A stretch of 64,000 nucleotides of DNA from positions 2,294,001 to 2,358,000 of the forward strand of contig NZ_CP033906.1 in assembly GCF_003816055.1 (NCBI RefSeq), written 5' to 3'. Shown piece by piece: positions 8,302 to 17,419 of the stretch. The stretch is from Bacillus sp. FJAT-42376. GTDB lineage: Bacteria > Bacillota > Bacilli > Bacillales > Bacillaceae. How positions within the stretch are numbered: position 1 is the stretch's first letter; every line of letters starts with the position of its first letter. The notes under the pieces are model-generated. The model saw only the letters and a list, made by a program, of their open reading frames with translations. It made no database searches and was not told where the DNA came from. Made by a program: the position numbers and the translations under genes.

Positions 8302-9615
8302 ATGAGTCAAACAGCAACAGTGGTCAATGTAATTGGAGCGGGGCTTGCCGGCAGTGAAGCTGCATGGCAGCTAGCGGAAAGAGGCGTACAAGTTCATTTG
8401 TATGAAATGAGACCTGTTAAACAGACACCTGCTCACCACACCGATAAATTTGCTGAACTTGTATGCAGCAATTCACTTCGGGGAAATGCTTTGACAAATG
8501 CAGTTGGAGTATTAAAAGAAGAAATGAGACACCTAAACTCCGTTATTATCCGGTCAGCTGATGATTGCGCTGTGCCGGCAGGCGGAGCTCTCGCGGTGGA
8601 CCGCCATGAATTTGCGGGCCTCGTAACCGAGAGAGTAAAGAATCATCCGAATGTAACCGTCATGAATGAGGAGGTTACGTCTATCCCCGAGGGTCCAACG
8701 ATCATCGCCACCGGTCCGCTGACATCCAAGGCTCTTTCGGATGAACTGCAAAAGCTTACGGGTGAAGATTATTTCTATTTTTACGATGCGGCAGCTCCCA
8801 TTCTTGAAAAAGAGAGCATTGATATGGACAAGGTTTACTTAAAGTCCAGATACGATAAAGGGGAAGCTGCATACTTGAATTGCCCGATGACAGAAGAGGA
8901 GTTTGACCGTTTTTATGATGCGCTTGTAGAGGCTGAGACTGTTCCGCTTAAAGAATTCGAGAAAGAAATTTTCTTTGAAGGATGCATGCCGATTGAAGTT
9001 ATGGCAAAGCGGGGGAAGAAAACGATGCTTTTCGGACCGATGAAGCCTGTAGGGCTTGAGGATCCGAAAACCGGCAAGCGCCCTTATGCAGTTGTCCAGC
9101 TCAGACAGGATGATGCTGCCGGAACCCTTTACAATATTGTTGGTTTTCAGACACATTTAAAATGGGGACCTCAAAAAGAGGTGCTGAAGCTGATTCCAGG
9201 GCTTGAAAATGCTGAAATTGTCCGTTACGGGGTGATGCACAGAAACACATTTATCAACTCTCCTAATCTGTTAAAGCCTACTTACCAATCCAGACACCGT
9301 GAAGATTTGTTCTTTGCCGGCCAAATGACAGGAGTGGAAGGGTATGTTGAATCGGCTGCGTCCGGACTCCTTGCAGGAATCAACGCGGCAAACCTTGTAT
9401 TGGGCAAAGATCTGGTCGTGCTGCCGCCTGAAACGACTCTTGGAAGTATGGCTCACTATATCACGAATGCGAACCCGGATAATTTTCAGCCTATGAATGC
9501 CAACTTCGGGATTCTTCCTGAACTTCCGAACCGCATTAAAGTGAAAAAAGACAGGTACGAAGCCTATGCGCAACGGGCGTTGGAAACAATTCAAAAAATT
9601 TCGAAAACGATGTGA
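8302..9615 (+). CDS. trmFO: FADH2/methylenetetrahydrofolate tRNA (uracil-54-C5)-methyltransferase
   Basis: Flavoenzyme (formerly Gid) that makes 5-methyluridine at position 54 in the T-loop of tRNAs, taking the methylene group from 5,10-methylenetetrahydrofolate. The 437 aa protein begins with the FAD-binding Rossmann motif [19 protein letters not shown]. The two conserved cysteines are Cys55 ([11 protein letters not shown]) and Cys228 ([14 protein letters not shown]), the latter matching the reported catalytic cysteine. The C-terminus carries the second nucleotide-binding motif [20 protein letters not shown]. The ATG follows AAAGGAGG. In Bacillus it precedes the cod operon as here. Confidence 0.97.
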   Translation: MSQTATVVNVIGAGLAGSEAAWQLAERGVQVHLYEMRPVKQTPAHHTDKFAELVCSNSLRGNALTNAVGVLKEEMRHLNSVIIRSADDCAVPAGGALAVDRHEFAGLVTERVKNHPNVTVMNEEVTSIPEGPTIIATGPLTSKALSDELQKLTGEDYFYFYDAAAPILEKESIDMDKVYLKSRYDKGEAAYLNCPMTEEEFDRFYDALVEAETVPLKEFEKEIFFEGCMPIEVMAKRGKKTMLFGPMKPVGLEDPKTGKRPYAVVQLRQDDAAGTLYNIVGFQTHLKWGPQKEVLKLIPGLENAEIVRYGVMHRNTFINSPNLLKPTYQSRHREDLFFAGQMTGVEGYVESAASGLLAGINAANLVLGKDLVVLPPETTLGSMAHYITNANPDNFQPMNANFGILPELPNRIKVKKDRYEAYAQRALETIQKISKTM

Positions 9616-9621
9616 TATTCA

Positions 9622-9663
9622 TTGCCAAGGGCGGTTACAATGTGATAACATTTAATCGCCCTT
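9622..9663 (+). promoter_or_regulatory. Candidate cod operon promoter overlapping an inverted repeat
   Basis: TTGCCA (9622-9627), 16 nt, then GATAAC (9644-9649) preceded by TGT, giving a weak extended -10 type promoter. A perfect 7 bp inverted repeat, AAGGGCG (9627-9633) / CGCCCTT (9657-9663), brackets the -10 and ends just before the xerC ribosome binding site. It could act as an operator or as an RNA hairpin. Confidence 0.35.
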
Positions 9664-9676
9664 GTGAGGTGATGAA

Positions 9677-10576
9677 GTGGAAAATGTTAAGAAAAGTTTA
9701 ATTTTGTTCGTAGAATATTTACAAATTGAGAAAAACTATTCACAATATACAATTGTGAATTACACTGCAAATATTGAAGAATTTTCCCTGTTTATGAAGG
9801 AAGAGGGGATTGCAGGTCTTGATCTTGTGACCTACCAGGATATTAGACTGTATTTGACCAAATTGCACCAGCTGAAACTGGCAAGGAGAACGATTTCAAA
9901 AAAGATTTCCAGTTTGCGAAGCTTTTATAAATTCCTGAATCGTGAAAAGCTGCTGAACGACAATCCGTTTTCACTCGTATCCATGCCAAAAAGAGATGGA
10001 AGAATACCGGCATTCCTTTATGAAAAGGAATTAGAGCTTTTATTCTCTGTATCCGATCTCAGCACACCGCTCGGCCAAAGAAACCAGGCATTGCTGGAAA
10101 TGCTATATGCTACAGGCATGCGGGTCAGTGAATGTTCAGGTCTGACCAGACAGGATGTCGATCTGTTCATGGGAACGGTCCTTGTAAACGGAAAAGGCAG
10201 CAAGCAGCGGTACGTTCCATTTGGGAGCTTTGCCCAGGATGCATTGGAGCTGTATTTAAAAGATGGGCGGGAACAGCTTATTCAAAAATCAGCCGGTCAT
10301 GATGTGATTTTTGTGAATAACCGGGGAAATCCGCTAAAACCTGGCGGCATCCGTCATATTTTAAATGAACTGGTAAAGAAATCTTCTTCAAACTTACATA
10401 TTCATCCGCACATGTTCCGCCATACGTTTGCCACCCATCTTTTAAATGAGGGGGCAGACCTGCGGAGTGTTCAGGAGCTGCTGGGACATTCCCATCTGTC
10501 CTCCACCCAGATTTATACCCATGTTTCGAAGGATCAGCTGAAGAAGACATATATGTCCCACCATCCCAGAGCGTAG
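9677..10576 (+). CDS. xerC: Tyrosine recombinase XerC (CodV)
   Basis: Site-specific recombinase that resolves chromosome dimers at dif with its partner XerD. The 299 aa protein starts with GTG after GAGGTGATGA. An N-terminal SAM-like core-binding domain spans about residues 1-90. The catalytic domain shows the full set: Arg149 (TGMRVSE), Lys173 (GKGSKQR), His245 and Arg248 (HPHMFRHTFATH), His271 (LLGHSHLSS) and the nucleophile Tyr280 (QIYTHV). It is the first gene of the codVWXY-type operon, with hslV 25 nt downstream. Confidence 0.96.
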   Translation: MENVKKSLILFVEYLQIEKNYSQYTIVNYTANIEEFSLFMKEEGIAGLDLVTYQDIRLYLTKLHQLKLARRTISKKISSLRSFYKFLNREKLLNDNPFSLVSMPKRDGRIPAFLYEKELELLFSVSDLSTPLGQRNQALLEMLYATGMRVSECSGLTRQDVDLFMGTVLVNGKGSKQRYVPFGSFAQDALELYLKDGREQLIQKSAGHDVIFVNNRGNPLKPGGIRHILNELVKKSSSNLHIHPHMFRHTFATHLLNEGADLRSVQELLGHSHLSSTQIYTHVSKDQLKKTYMSHHPRA

Positions 10577-10601
10577 CTTATGATAAAAGGAGGAACGGAA
10601 A

Positions 10602-11144
10602 ATGAGTGAATTCCATGCAACGACCATATTTGCTATTCATCATAAAGACGGGTATGCCATGGCTGGCGACGGACAGGTCACATTCGGCAATGCTGTTGTC
10701 ATGAAACATACAGCAAGAAAAGTGCGCAGACTTTTTAACGGGAAAGTCATTGCCGGATTTGCCGGTTCAGTTGCGGATGCTTTTACCCTGTTTGAGATGT
10801 TTGAAGGCCGGCTTGAAGAATACAATGGCAATCTCCAGAGAGCGGCAGTAGAGCTCGCTAAAGAATGGAGAAGCGATAAAGTTCTGAGAAGACTGGAAGC
10901 CATGCTGATTGTCATGAACAAAGAAGATCTTCTTCTGATTTCCGGTACAGGCGAAGTGATTGAACCGGATGACGGGATTCTTGCGATCGGTTCAGGCGGC
11001 AATTATGCTCTTTCAGCAGGAAGAGCTTTAAAACGATACAGCGGCGAGAGCTTAACAGCAAAAGAAATTGCAGAAGGCGCACTCCGGATTGCCGGAGAGA
11101 TTTGTGTATATACAAACAGCAATGTCATTGTAGAAGAGCTGTAG
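10602..11144 (+). CDS. hslV: ATP-dependent protease subunit HslV (ClpQ/CodW)
   Basis: Proteolytic subunit of the HslUV (ClpQY) chamber protease. It is 180 aa with the proteasome beta-subunit fold: [25 protein letters not shown] and [19 protein letters not shown] are all present. The protein begins [14 protein letters not shown]. Most HslV proteins start after Met with a catalytic Thr-Thr; here the family's TTI lies at residues 7-9 and Ser2 is the residue exposed by Met removal, as in B. subtilis CodW, which is reported to use an N-terminal serine. The start ATG sits behind AAAGGAGG. hslU follows at once. Confidence 0.96.
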   Translation: MSEFHATTIFAIHHKDGYAMAGDGQVTFGNAVVMKHTARKVRRLFNGKVIAGFAGSVADAFTLFEMFEGRLEEYNGNLQRAAVELAKEWRSDKVLRRLEAMLIVMNKEDLLLISGTGEVIEPDDGILAIGSGGNYALSAGRALKRYSGESLTAKEIAEGALRIAGEICVYTNSNVIVEEL

Positions 11145-11157
11145 GAAAGGATTGGTC

Positions 11158-12558
11158 ATGATGAAAAACCAATTAACCCCTCGACAAATTGTAGAACGGC
11201 TGGATCAGTATATTGTGGGTCAGAACGATGCGAAACGAGCTGTGGCGGTCGCCTTAAGAAACCGTTACCGCAGAAGCCTGCTCGATGAATCGCTGAAGGA
11301 TGAAGTAGTGCCGAAAAATATTTTAATGATCGGTCCTACCGGAGTAGGAAAGACAGAAATTGCAAGGCGGATTGCTAAACTGGTCGGAGCTCCGTTCATT
11401 AAAGTGGAAGCAACAAAGTTTACAGAAGTTGGATATGTCGGCCGGGATGTGGAATCGATGGTCAGAGATCTGATGGAGAGTTCGATCCGGATTGTAAAAG
11501 AAGAAAAAATGAACGAGGTTAAAGGTGCAGCAGAAGAAAATGCCAACAGACGCCTCGTTGAACTGCTAGTCCCTTCCAGGAAAAAGAACCAAAGCAATAA
11601 AAATCCTTTTGAAATGCTTTTCGGAGGCGCCCAGCAGCAAGAGCAGACATCTTCATATGATGATGATTCGGATTTAAGCGAGAGAAGGAAAAAAATCGAT
11701 CATCAGCTCAGAATGGGAGAACTTGAAGATCATTATGTCACAGTGGATGTGGAAGAGCAGCAGCCATCCATGTTTGATATGCTTCAAGGCTCGGGTATGG
11801 AACAGATGGGCATGAACATGCAGGATGCCCTCAGCAGTTTTATGCCGAAAAAGACGAAGAAGCGGAAGCTTACCGTTAGAGAAGCGAGAAAGGTTCTCCA
11901 GAATGAAGAAGCCCAAAAGCTGATTGATATGGAGGAAGCAACACAGGAAGCCGTATCCCGCGCCGAACAGTCTGGCATTATTTTTATTGACGAGATTGAC
12001 AAAATTGCAAAGAAAAACAGCGGCGGAGGTTCTGCCGATGTCTCAAGAGAAGGCGTCCAGAGAGATATTCTCCCGATTGTTGAGGGATCGACAGTCGTGA
12101 CCAAATATGGTTCAGTTAAAACGGATCATGTTCTTTTCATTGCAGCGGGAGCCTTTCATATGGCAAAGCCATCTGACCTCATTCCGGAGCTCCAGGGGAG
12201 ATTCCCGATTCGTGTTGAACTCACCAAACTGACAACTGATGATTTTGTCCGGATTCTAGTTGAACCTGATAACGCCCTCCTAAAGCAATATACTGCTTTA
12301 CTTGAAACGGAAGGTATAAAACTTGAATTTTCAGACGATGCTATTCGTAAGATTGCGGAAGTTGCCTACCATGTTAACCAGGACACAGATAATATTGGAG
12401 CCAGAAGACTACATACCATCTTGGAGAGACTTCTTGAGGATTTATCCTTTGAAGCTCCGGATGTGACGATGGATAAAATTACCATAACACCGCAATACGT
12501 GGAAGAAAAGCTGGGGAAAATCGCTAGCAACAGAGATTTAAGCCAATTTATCTTATAG
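11158..12558 (+). CDS. hslU: ATP-dependent protease ATPase subunit HslU (ClpY/CodX)
   Basis: AAA+ unfoldase that feeds substrates to HslV. It is 466 aa from the ATG at 11158, which has the best spacing (7 nt) from GGAAAGG; an in-frame TTG at 11152 is too close to it. Walker A is GPTGVGKTE (residues 59-67). The inserted I-domain lies at about residues 130-240 and is rich in Asp, Gln and Met. Walker B is FIDEIDK, followed by the sensor regions and the C-terminal helices. The C-terminal tail DLSQFIL is the segment that docks into HslV in this family. Part of the xerC-hslVU-codY operon. Confidence 0.97.
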   Translation: MMKNQLTPRQIVERLDQYIVGQNDAKRAVAVALRNRYRRSLLDESLKDEVVPKNILMIGPTGVGKTEIARRIAKLVGAPFIKVEATKFTEVGYVGRDVESMVRDLMESSIRIVKEEKMNEVKGAAEENANRRLVELLVPSRKKNQSNKNPFEMLFGGAQQQEQTSSYDDDSDLSERRKKIDHQLRMGELEDHYVTVDVEEQQPSMFDMLQGSGMEQMGMNMQDALSSFMPKKTKKRKLTVREARKVLQNEEAQKLIDMEEATQEAVSRAEQSGIIFIDEIDKIAKKNSGGGSADVSREGVQRDILPIVEGSTVVTKYGSVKTDHVLFIAAGAFHMAKPSDLIPELQGRFPIRVELTKLTTDDFVRILVEPDNALLKQYTALLETEGIKLEFSDDAIRKIAEVAYHVNQDTDNIGARRLHTILERLLEDLSFEAPDVTMDKITITPQYVEEKLGKIASNRDLSQFIL

Positions 12559-12589
12559 AGATTGATCATTTTTAGGAGGAAACCCAACC

Positions 12590-13369
12590 ATGGCTTTACT
12601 AGAGAAAACAAGAACCATCAATGCAATGCTACAAAAGGCAGCAGGAAAGCCTGTTAACTTTAAAGAAATGTCTGAGATTCTGAGTGAAGTAATCGAAGCC
12701 AATATCTTTATTGTCAGCAGAAGAGGAAAACTGCTCGGCTTTGCTATTAATCAGCAAATCGAGCACGAACGCATGAAACAAATGCTGGAAGACCGACAGT
12801 TTCCTGAAGAATATACCAAAAATCTCTTCAAGGTTTCTGAAACGTCCTCCAATCTGGATGTATTCAGCGAATATACGGCTTTCCCAGTTGAAAACCGTGA
12901 CCTGTTTAAAAATGGACTTACCACCATCGTACCGATTATCGGAGGAGGAGAGCGTCTCGGAACGCTTATCCTGGCCCGTCTGGAAGCACAATTTGAAGAT
13001 GATGATCTCATTTTGGCAGAATACGGAGCAACGGTCGTAGGTATGGAAATACTAAGAGAAAAAGCGGAGGAAATTGAAGTTGAGGCGAGAAGCAAGGCAG
13101 TTGTGCAAATGGCCATCAGCTCTTTATCCTATAGTGAACTGGAAGCTATTGAACATATTTTTGAGGAACTTAACGGAAACGAAGGCCTTTTAGTCGCAAG
13201 TAAAATTGCTGACAGGGTTGGAATTACCCGATCCGTGATCGTCAATGCACTTCGCAAGCTGGAGAGTGCCGGCGTGATCGAATCACGTTCCCTTGGGATG
13301 AAAGGAACATACATTAAAGTACTCAACGACAAATTCCTCATTGAATTGGAACGGTTAAAATCAAATTAA
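12590..13369 (+). CDS. codY: GTP-sensing global transcriptional regulator CodY
   Basis: Global repressor and activator of the stationary-phase and nutrient response in low-GC Gram-positives; it senses branched-chain amino acids and GTP. The 259 aa length equals that of B. subtilis CodY. The N-terminal GAF domain (about 1-155) holds the isoleucine/valine pocket. The C-terminal winged helix-turn-helix contains [19 protein letters not shown] near residues 203-221. In B. subtilis CodY represses the fla/che operon that starts just downstream, and a CodY-like half site lies in that promoter region here. A strong terminator separates the two. Confidence 0.99.
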   Translation: MALLEKTRTINAMLQKAAGKPVNFKEMSEILSEVIEANIFIVSRRGKLLGFAINQQIEHERMKQMLEDRQFPEEYTKNLFKVSETSSNLDVFSEYTAFPVENRDLFKNGLTTIVPIIGGGERLGTLILARLEAQFEDDDLILAEYGATVVGMEILREKAEEIEVEARSKAVVQMAISSLSYSELEAIEHIFEELNGNEGLLVASKIADRVGITRSVIVNALRKLESAGVIESRSLGMKGTYIKVLNDKFLIELERLKSN

Positions 13370-13372
13370 TGT

Positions 13373-13408
13373 AAAAAGACACCCTTATGAAGGGTGTCTT
13401 TTTATTTT
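13373..13408. terminator. Strong bidirectional terminator after codY
   Basis: Perfect 14 bp stem AAAAAGACACCCTT (13373-13386) / AAGGGTGTCTTTTT (13390-13403) with a 3 nt loop and a continuing T-run. The A-run on the 5' side makes it a good terminator in both directions. It isolates the codY operon from the fla/che operon. Confidence 0.93.
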
Positions 13409-13495
13409 TGTGGTTCAATATACCTATGAAAAATAGATATATAGTCCCGTTCAAAAAATAGAACAATGTATGTATGAAAATTTACAAGAAGTTCA

Positions 13496-13524
13496 TAGAC
13501 TTTGAGCCTATATAAATTTACAAT
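13496..13524 (+). promoter_or_regulatory. Candidate sigma-A promoter of the fla/che operon
   Basis: TAGACT (13496-13501), a 17 nt spacer and TACAAT (13519-13524), about 74 nt upstream of flgB. An AT-rich region precedes it, with GTATGTATGAAAATT at 13468-13482 matching the right half of the CodY box. I found no sigma-D type promoter (TAAA and GCCGATAT) in this gap. Assigned by consensus only. Confidence 0.5.
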
Positions 13525-13597
13525 AACAGTATAGATTTAACATATTTCGACACCAATAGGATACGAATGACTTAGAACTTTTGTGGGAGGGTAAACG

Positions 13598-13984
13598 ATG
13601 CTTTTTTCAAATACAATCTCTTCTCTTGAAACGGCACTAAAAACGTCCAATATACAGCAAAAAGTTATCTCTAATAACATTGCGAACGCGGACACCCCGG
13701 GTTTTAAAGCAAAGCAGGTTTCATTTCATCATGTTCTTCAAGGGGAGATGGAAGCTATTAAAGCAGCCAGAACGGACGCAAGACATTTTGAATTTACCAA
13801 CTCTTCTGATGCAGGCCCGGCGATCAGCAGCAAGAATAGCTCCTATCATCCCAATGGGAACAGTGTAGACATTGATCAGGAGATGTCGGATCTTGCTAAA
13901 AATCAAATTCAATATAATGCGCTTGTCGATCGGTTAAACGGAAAGTTTAAATCCCTTCAGACGGTTTTAACGGGAGGGAGATAG
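13598..13984 (+). CDS. flgB: Flagellar basal-body rod protein FlgB
   Basis: Proximal rod subunit of the flagellar basal body, 128 aa, exported by the flagellar type III apparatus. It has the rod/hook N-terminal signature (SNNIANADTPGFKAKQVSFH) and a C-terminal amphipathic helix used in subunit packing. The ATG follows GGGAGGG. It is the first gene of the fla/che operon, and flgC begins 3 nt after its stop. Confidence 0.97.
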   Translation: MLFSNTISSLETALKTSNIQQKVISNNIANADTPGFKAKQVSFHHVLQGEMEAIKAARTDARHFEFTNSSDAGPAISSKNSSYHPNGNSVDIDQEMSDLAKNQIQYNALVDRLNGKFKSLQTVLTGGR

Positions 13985-13987
13985 CGC

Positions 13988-14431
13988 ATGTCTATATTTA
14001 ACAGTTTAAACACTTCAGCTTCAGCCCTGACGGCCCAGCGCCTTCGAATGGATGTTGTGTCTTCGAATATTGCAAACGCTGAAACAACGAGAGGGAAACT
14101 TGTGGATGGCAAATGGCAGCCGTACCAGAGAAAACTAGTGGAAATAAAAGAGAGGGACAGTTTTTCAAGTATGTTCAGTACAGCCAGGAATGGGATGGCG
14201 GGAAGCGGCGTTCAAGTCACACAAATCAGCGATGACAAAACGCCTTTTAAACTCGTGTATGACCCTGCGCATCCCGACGCGGATGTTCAAGGATATGTGA
14301 AATTGCCAAATGTAGATCCCTTGAAAGAGATGACAGACCTCATTAGCAGCTCCCGTTCTTACGAGGCGAACGTTACCGTTTTTAATGCATCAAAAAGTAT
14401 GCTGCTAAAAGCTTTAGAAATTGGAAAGTAG
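13988..14431 (+). CDS. flgC: Flagellar basal-body rod protein FlgC
   Basis: Rod subunit, 147 aa. It has the N-terminal rod motif SSNIANAETTRG and the C-terminal coiled-coil end SYEANVTVFNASKSMLLKALEIGK typical of FlgC. Its Shine-Dalgarno lies within the end of flgB. The function follows from family and position between flgB and fliE. Confidence 0.97.
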   Translation: MSIFNSLNTSASALTAQRLRMDVVSSNIANAETTRGKLVDGKWQPYQRKLVEIKERDSFSSMFSTARNGMAGSGVQVTQISDDKTPFKLVYDPAHPDADVQGYVKLPNVDPLKEMTDLISSSRSYEANVTVFNASKSMLLKALEIGK

Positions 14432-14436
14432 GATGA

Positions 14437-14745
14437 ATGCAGATGATGAATGGAATTACACCTTTATCCATGCAGGGGATAAACAGCCTTCCTGAGCCGG
14501 CAGGTTCTTCTGCAAAACCTCAGGTAAGCCAGTTTGGCGATATGCTGAAGAGTGCCTTAAATGAGGTAAACAGAGCCCAAGTGGAATCGGACAAAATGAC
14601 GGGGGCATTGGCTAAAGGCCAGAACATTGAACTTCAGGACGTGATGATTGCGGCCGAGAAAGCGAGTATCACTTTATTATCGGCGGTAGAAATGAGGAAC
14701 AAGGCCATTGAAGCATATCAGGAAATAATGCGCATGCAAATGTAG
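14437..14745 (+). CDS. fliE: Flagellar hook-basal body protein FliE
   Basis: Small adaptor (102 aa) that joins the MS ring and the rod and is one of the first exported subunits. The C-terminal half carries the family motif DVMIAAEKASITLLSAVEMRN followed by AYQEIMRMQM. The start is either ATG 14437 or the pair at 14443 and 14446; the AGGATG before them fits all three, so the N-terminus is uncertain by 2-3 residues. Confidence 0.96.
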   Translation: MQMMNGITPLSMQGINSLPEPAGSSAKPQVSQFGDMLKSALNEVNRAQVESDKMTGALAKGQNIELQDVMIAAEKASITLLSAVEMRNKAIEAYQEIMRMQM

Positions 14746-14800
14746 GATGACTGGCACTGCTATGTAACGAGCTGTCAACAGAACCGGGGGAACAGAAAGA

Positions 14801-16390
14801 ATGAATCAAAAGCTTAGAGAAATAGGTGAGAAAGTCCTTCAGTTCTGGAGGGGGAAATCAAAAGGTCAAAAGGGAATGATGATCGGCAGTTTTTTGGCGG
14901 CGGTGATCATCCTGTCTGTATTGGCATTCTTTTTATCGAGGCCGAATCTCGTGCCTTTATATAAAGATCTTACACTTGAAGAATCCGGCCAGATCAAAGA
15001 AACAATTGATGGCAGGGGCATCCAATCCGAAATTGCCGACAATGGGACAACGATCCTCGTTCCCGCCGAAATGGTGAACAGTTTGAAAGTCGACCTGGCA
15101 GCAGAAGGGCTCCCGGAAACAGGAACCATTGATTACTCCTTTTTCGGGCAAAATGTCGGGTTTGGAATGACGGATAAGGAATTTGATGTTTTAAAACTAA
15201 AAGCCACACAAACAGAACTTTCCAACCTTATAAGAGGGATTGAGGGAGTCAAAGACGCAAGTGTCATGATCAACATGCCGCAGGAAACCGTATTTGTAGG
15301 GGAAGAAGCAGAACAGGCATCTGCATCCATTGTGGTAACAATGAATCCGGGCAGCAAATTGGATCAGTCAAGAGTTGAAGCTCTTTACCACCTTGTATCC
15401 AAAAGCGTTCCGAACCTCCCTGCGGATAATATCGTCATTATGGATGATCATTTTAATTACTTTGATCAGAATAAGGAAAATGATCCTGCGGTCAGCAATT
15501 ATGCGACTCAGCATGATATAAAAATGGGTATCGAACGGGATCTGCAGCAGCAGGTTCAGAAAATGCTCGGTACTATGATTGGCCAGGATAAAGTAGTGGT
15601 GTCGGTCACAACGGACCTTGACTTCACACAGGAAAACCGTGAAGAAAATTTAGTCGAGCCCGTGGATAAAGAAAACATGCAGGGAATCCAGGTCAGTGCT
15701 GAAAGGATTACTGAAGCGTATACAGGTGACGGAGCCAGCGCAGCAGGCGGAACAGCCGGCACCAGTGAAGGCGATGTGCCAAACTATCAGCAATCTGCCC
15801 AAAACGGAAACGGCAATTATGAGCGGAATGAAGAACGGATCAATAACGAAGTAAACCGCATTAAAAAGCAAATTGTTGAAAGTCCTTACAAAATCAGAGA
15901 TTTGGGAATCCAGGTGATGGTTGAGCCGCCGAATCCTAAAAATCCAGGATCCATTCCACAGGGGCGGGTCGACGATATAAAGCAAATGCTTTCAACGATT
16001 GTAAGAACATCGATCAACAAGGATGCAAATGCACAGCCGATATCCGATCAGGATATTGAAAGTAAAATTGTCGTGTCTGTACAGCCTTTCGCAGGTAAAC
16101 TGCAGACGCTGCAGGATACACCATCAGCCGGAATTCCTGTCTGGGTGTATATTGGCGGAGGAGTGCTCCTTGCTGTCATACTATTGCTCATTTTCCTTCT
16201 CTTCAGAAAAAGAGGCCGGGAAGAAGAGGAGTATGAAGAAGAGATTGTCACGATTCCACTCAATGTGCCGGATGTAAATGAGGAGATGGAATCAGAAGGA
16301 ACGCTGCGCCGCAAGCAGCTTGAAAAACTGGCAAAAGAAAAGCCGGAAGATTTCGCTAAGCTGCTTAGAACCTGGCTATCGGAAGAATAA
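14801..16390 (+). CDS. fliF: Flagellar MS-ring protein FliF
   Basis: Forms the membrane ring on which the motor and export gate are built. The 529 aa protein has two membrane segments, about residues 26-46 and 444-466. Between them lie the secretin-like ring-building domains and a flexible Gly/Asn-rich section around residues 305-345. The cytoplasmic C-terminus (LRRKQLEKLAKEKPEDFAKL onwards) is the FliG-binding helix. It has a purine-rich Shine-Dalgarno 10 nt before the ATG and lies 12 nt before fliG. Confidence 0.97.
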   Translation: MNQKLREIGEKVLQFWRGKSKGQKGMMIGSFLAAVIILSVLAFFLSRPNLVPLYKDLTLEESGQIKETIDGRGIQSEIADNGTTILVPAEMVNSLKVDLAAEGLPETGTIDYSFFGQNVGFGMTDKEFDVLKLKATQTELSNLIRGIEGVKDASVMINMPQETVFVGEEAEQASASIVVTMNPGSKLDQSRVEALYHLVSKSVPNLPADNIVIMDDHFNYFDQNKENDPAVSNYATQHDIKMGIERDLQQQVQKMLGTMIGQDKVVVSVTTDLDFTQENREENLVEPVDKENMQGIQVSAERITEAYTGDGASAAGGTAGTSEGDVPNYQQSAQNGNGNYERNEERINNEVNRIKKQIVESPYKIRDLGIQVMVEPPNPKNPGSIPQGRVDDIKQMLSTIVRTSINKDANAQPISDQDIESKIVVSVQPFAGKLQTLQDTPSAGIPVWVYIGGGVLLAVILLLIFLLFRKRGREEEEYEEEIVTIPLNVPDVNEEMESEGTLRRKQLEKLAKEKPEDFAKLLRTWLSEE

Positions 16391-16402
16391 GGAGGAACCG
16401 TC

Positions 16403-17419
16403 ATGGTAAGAAGAGATCATACTAAACTATCTGGGAAACAAAAAGCTGCCATCCTCCTTATTTCAATGGGACCCGATGTATCCGCTTCTGTCTATAAGCA
16501 TTTATCCGAAGAAGAAATCGAACGGCTCACACTGGAAATTTCAGGTGTGCGTACGGTCGACTCCTCTAAAAAAGAAGAAATCGTGGAGGAATTCCACGAG
16601 ATTGCCATGGCACAGGATTTTATTACTTCAGGGGGCATTGCTTACGCAAAAGAAGTGCTTCAGAGGGCATTGGGGGAGGATAGGGCAACATCCATTATCA
16701 GCAGGCTTACTTCTACACTTCAAGTGAAGCCGTTTGATTTTGCCAGAAAAGCAGAACCGGCCCAAATCCTTAATTTTATTCAAAATGAGCACCCCCAAAC
16801 GATATCCTTAATTCTTTCCTATTTAGATCCTGTACAGGCTGGACAGATTCTATCCGAACTGCCTCAGGAAGTCCAAGCAGATATTGCACGCCGAATTGCT
16901 GTCATGGACAGAACCTCACCTGAAATCATCAATGAGGTTGAGCAGATCCTTGAGAAAAAACTATCCTCAGCCTTTACGCAGGACTACACACAGACTGGCG
17001 GAGTGGAAGCGGTTGTGGAAGTGCTGAACGGAGTGGACAGAAGCACGGAAAAAACCATTCTGGATGCTCTTGAAATTCAGGATCCTGAACTAGCAGAAGA
17101 AATTAAGAAACGCATGTTTGTATTCGAAGATATTGTTACTCTTGATAACCGGGCTATACAGCGTGTGATCCGAGACGTCGATAACGAAGATCTTAAGCTG
17201 TCCCTTAAAGTCGCGAGTGAGGATGTCAGAGAAATTGTCTTTAAAAACATGTCCACCAGAATGGCAGAGACATTCCGTGAAGAAATGGAATATATGGGCC
17301 CTGTCCGTTTAAGAGATGTGGAAGAGTCACAATCCAGAATTGTCAGTGTGATTCGCAGACTCGAAGAAAACGGAGAAATCGTTATTGCCCGCGGCGGAGG
17401 AGACGATATTATTGTCTAG
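16403..17419 (+). CDS. fliG: Flagellar motor switch protein FliG
   Basis: Torque-generating rotor protein of the C-ring, 338 aa as in B. subtilis. The N-terminal domain binds FliF, the middle domain contains the conserved EHPQ motif (NEHPQTISLILSYLDP, about residue 127), and the C-terminal torque domain ends with EETYM-type helices (MAETFREEMEYMGPVRL) that bear charged residues for stator contact. AAGGAGG precedes the ATG. fliH begins inside its last codons. Confidence 0.98.
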   Translation: MVRRDHTKLSGKQKAAILLISMGPDVSASVYKHLSEEEIERLTLEISGVRTVDSSKKEEIVEEFHEIAMAQDFITSGGIAYAKEVLQRALGEDRATSIISRLTSTLQVKPFDFARKAEPAQILNFIQNEHPQTISLILSYLDPVQAGQILSELPQEVQADIARRIAVMDRTSPEIINEVEQILEKKLSSAFTQDYTQTGGVEAVVEVLNGVDRSTEKTILDALEIQDPELAEEIKKRMFVFEDIVTLDNRAIQRVIRDVDNEDLKLSLKVASEDVREIVFKNMSTRMAETFREEMEYMGPVRLRDVEESQSRIVSVIRRLEENGEIVIARGGGDDIIV

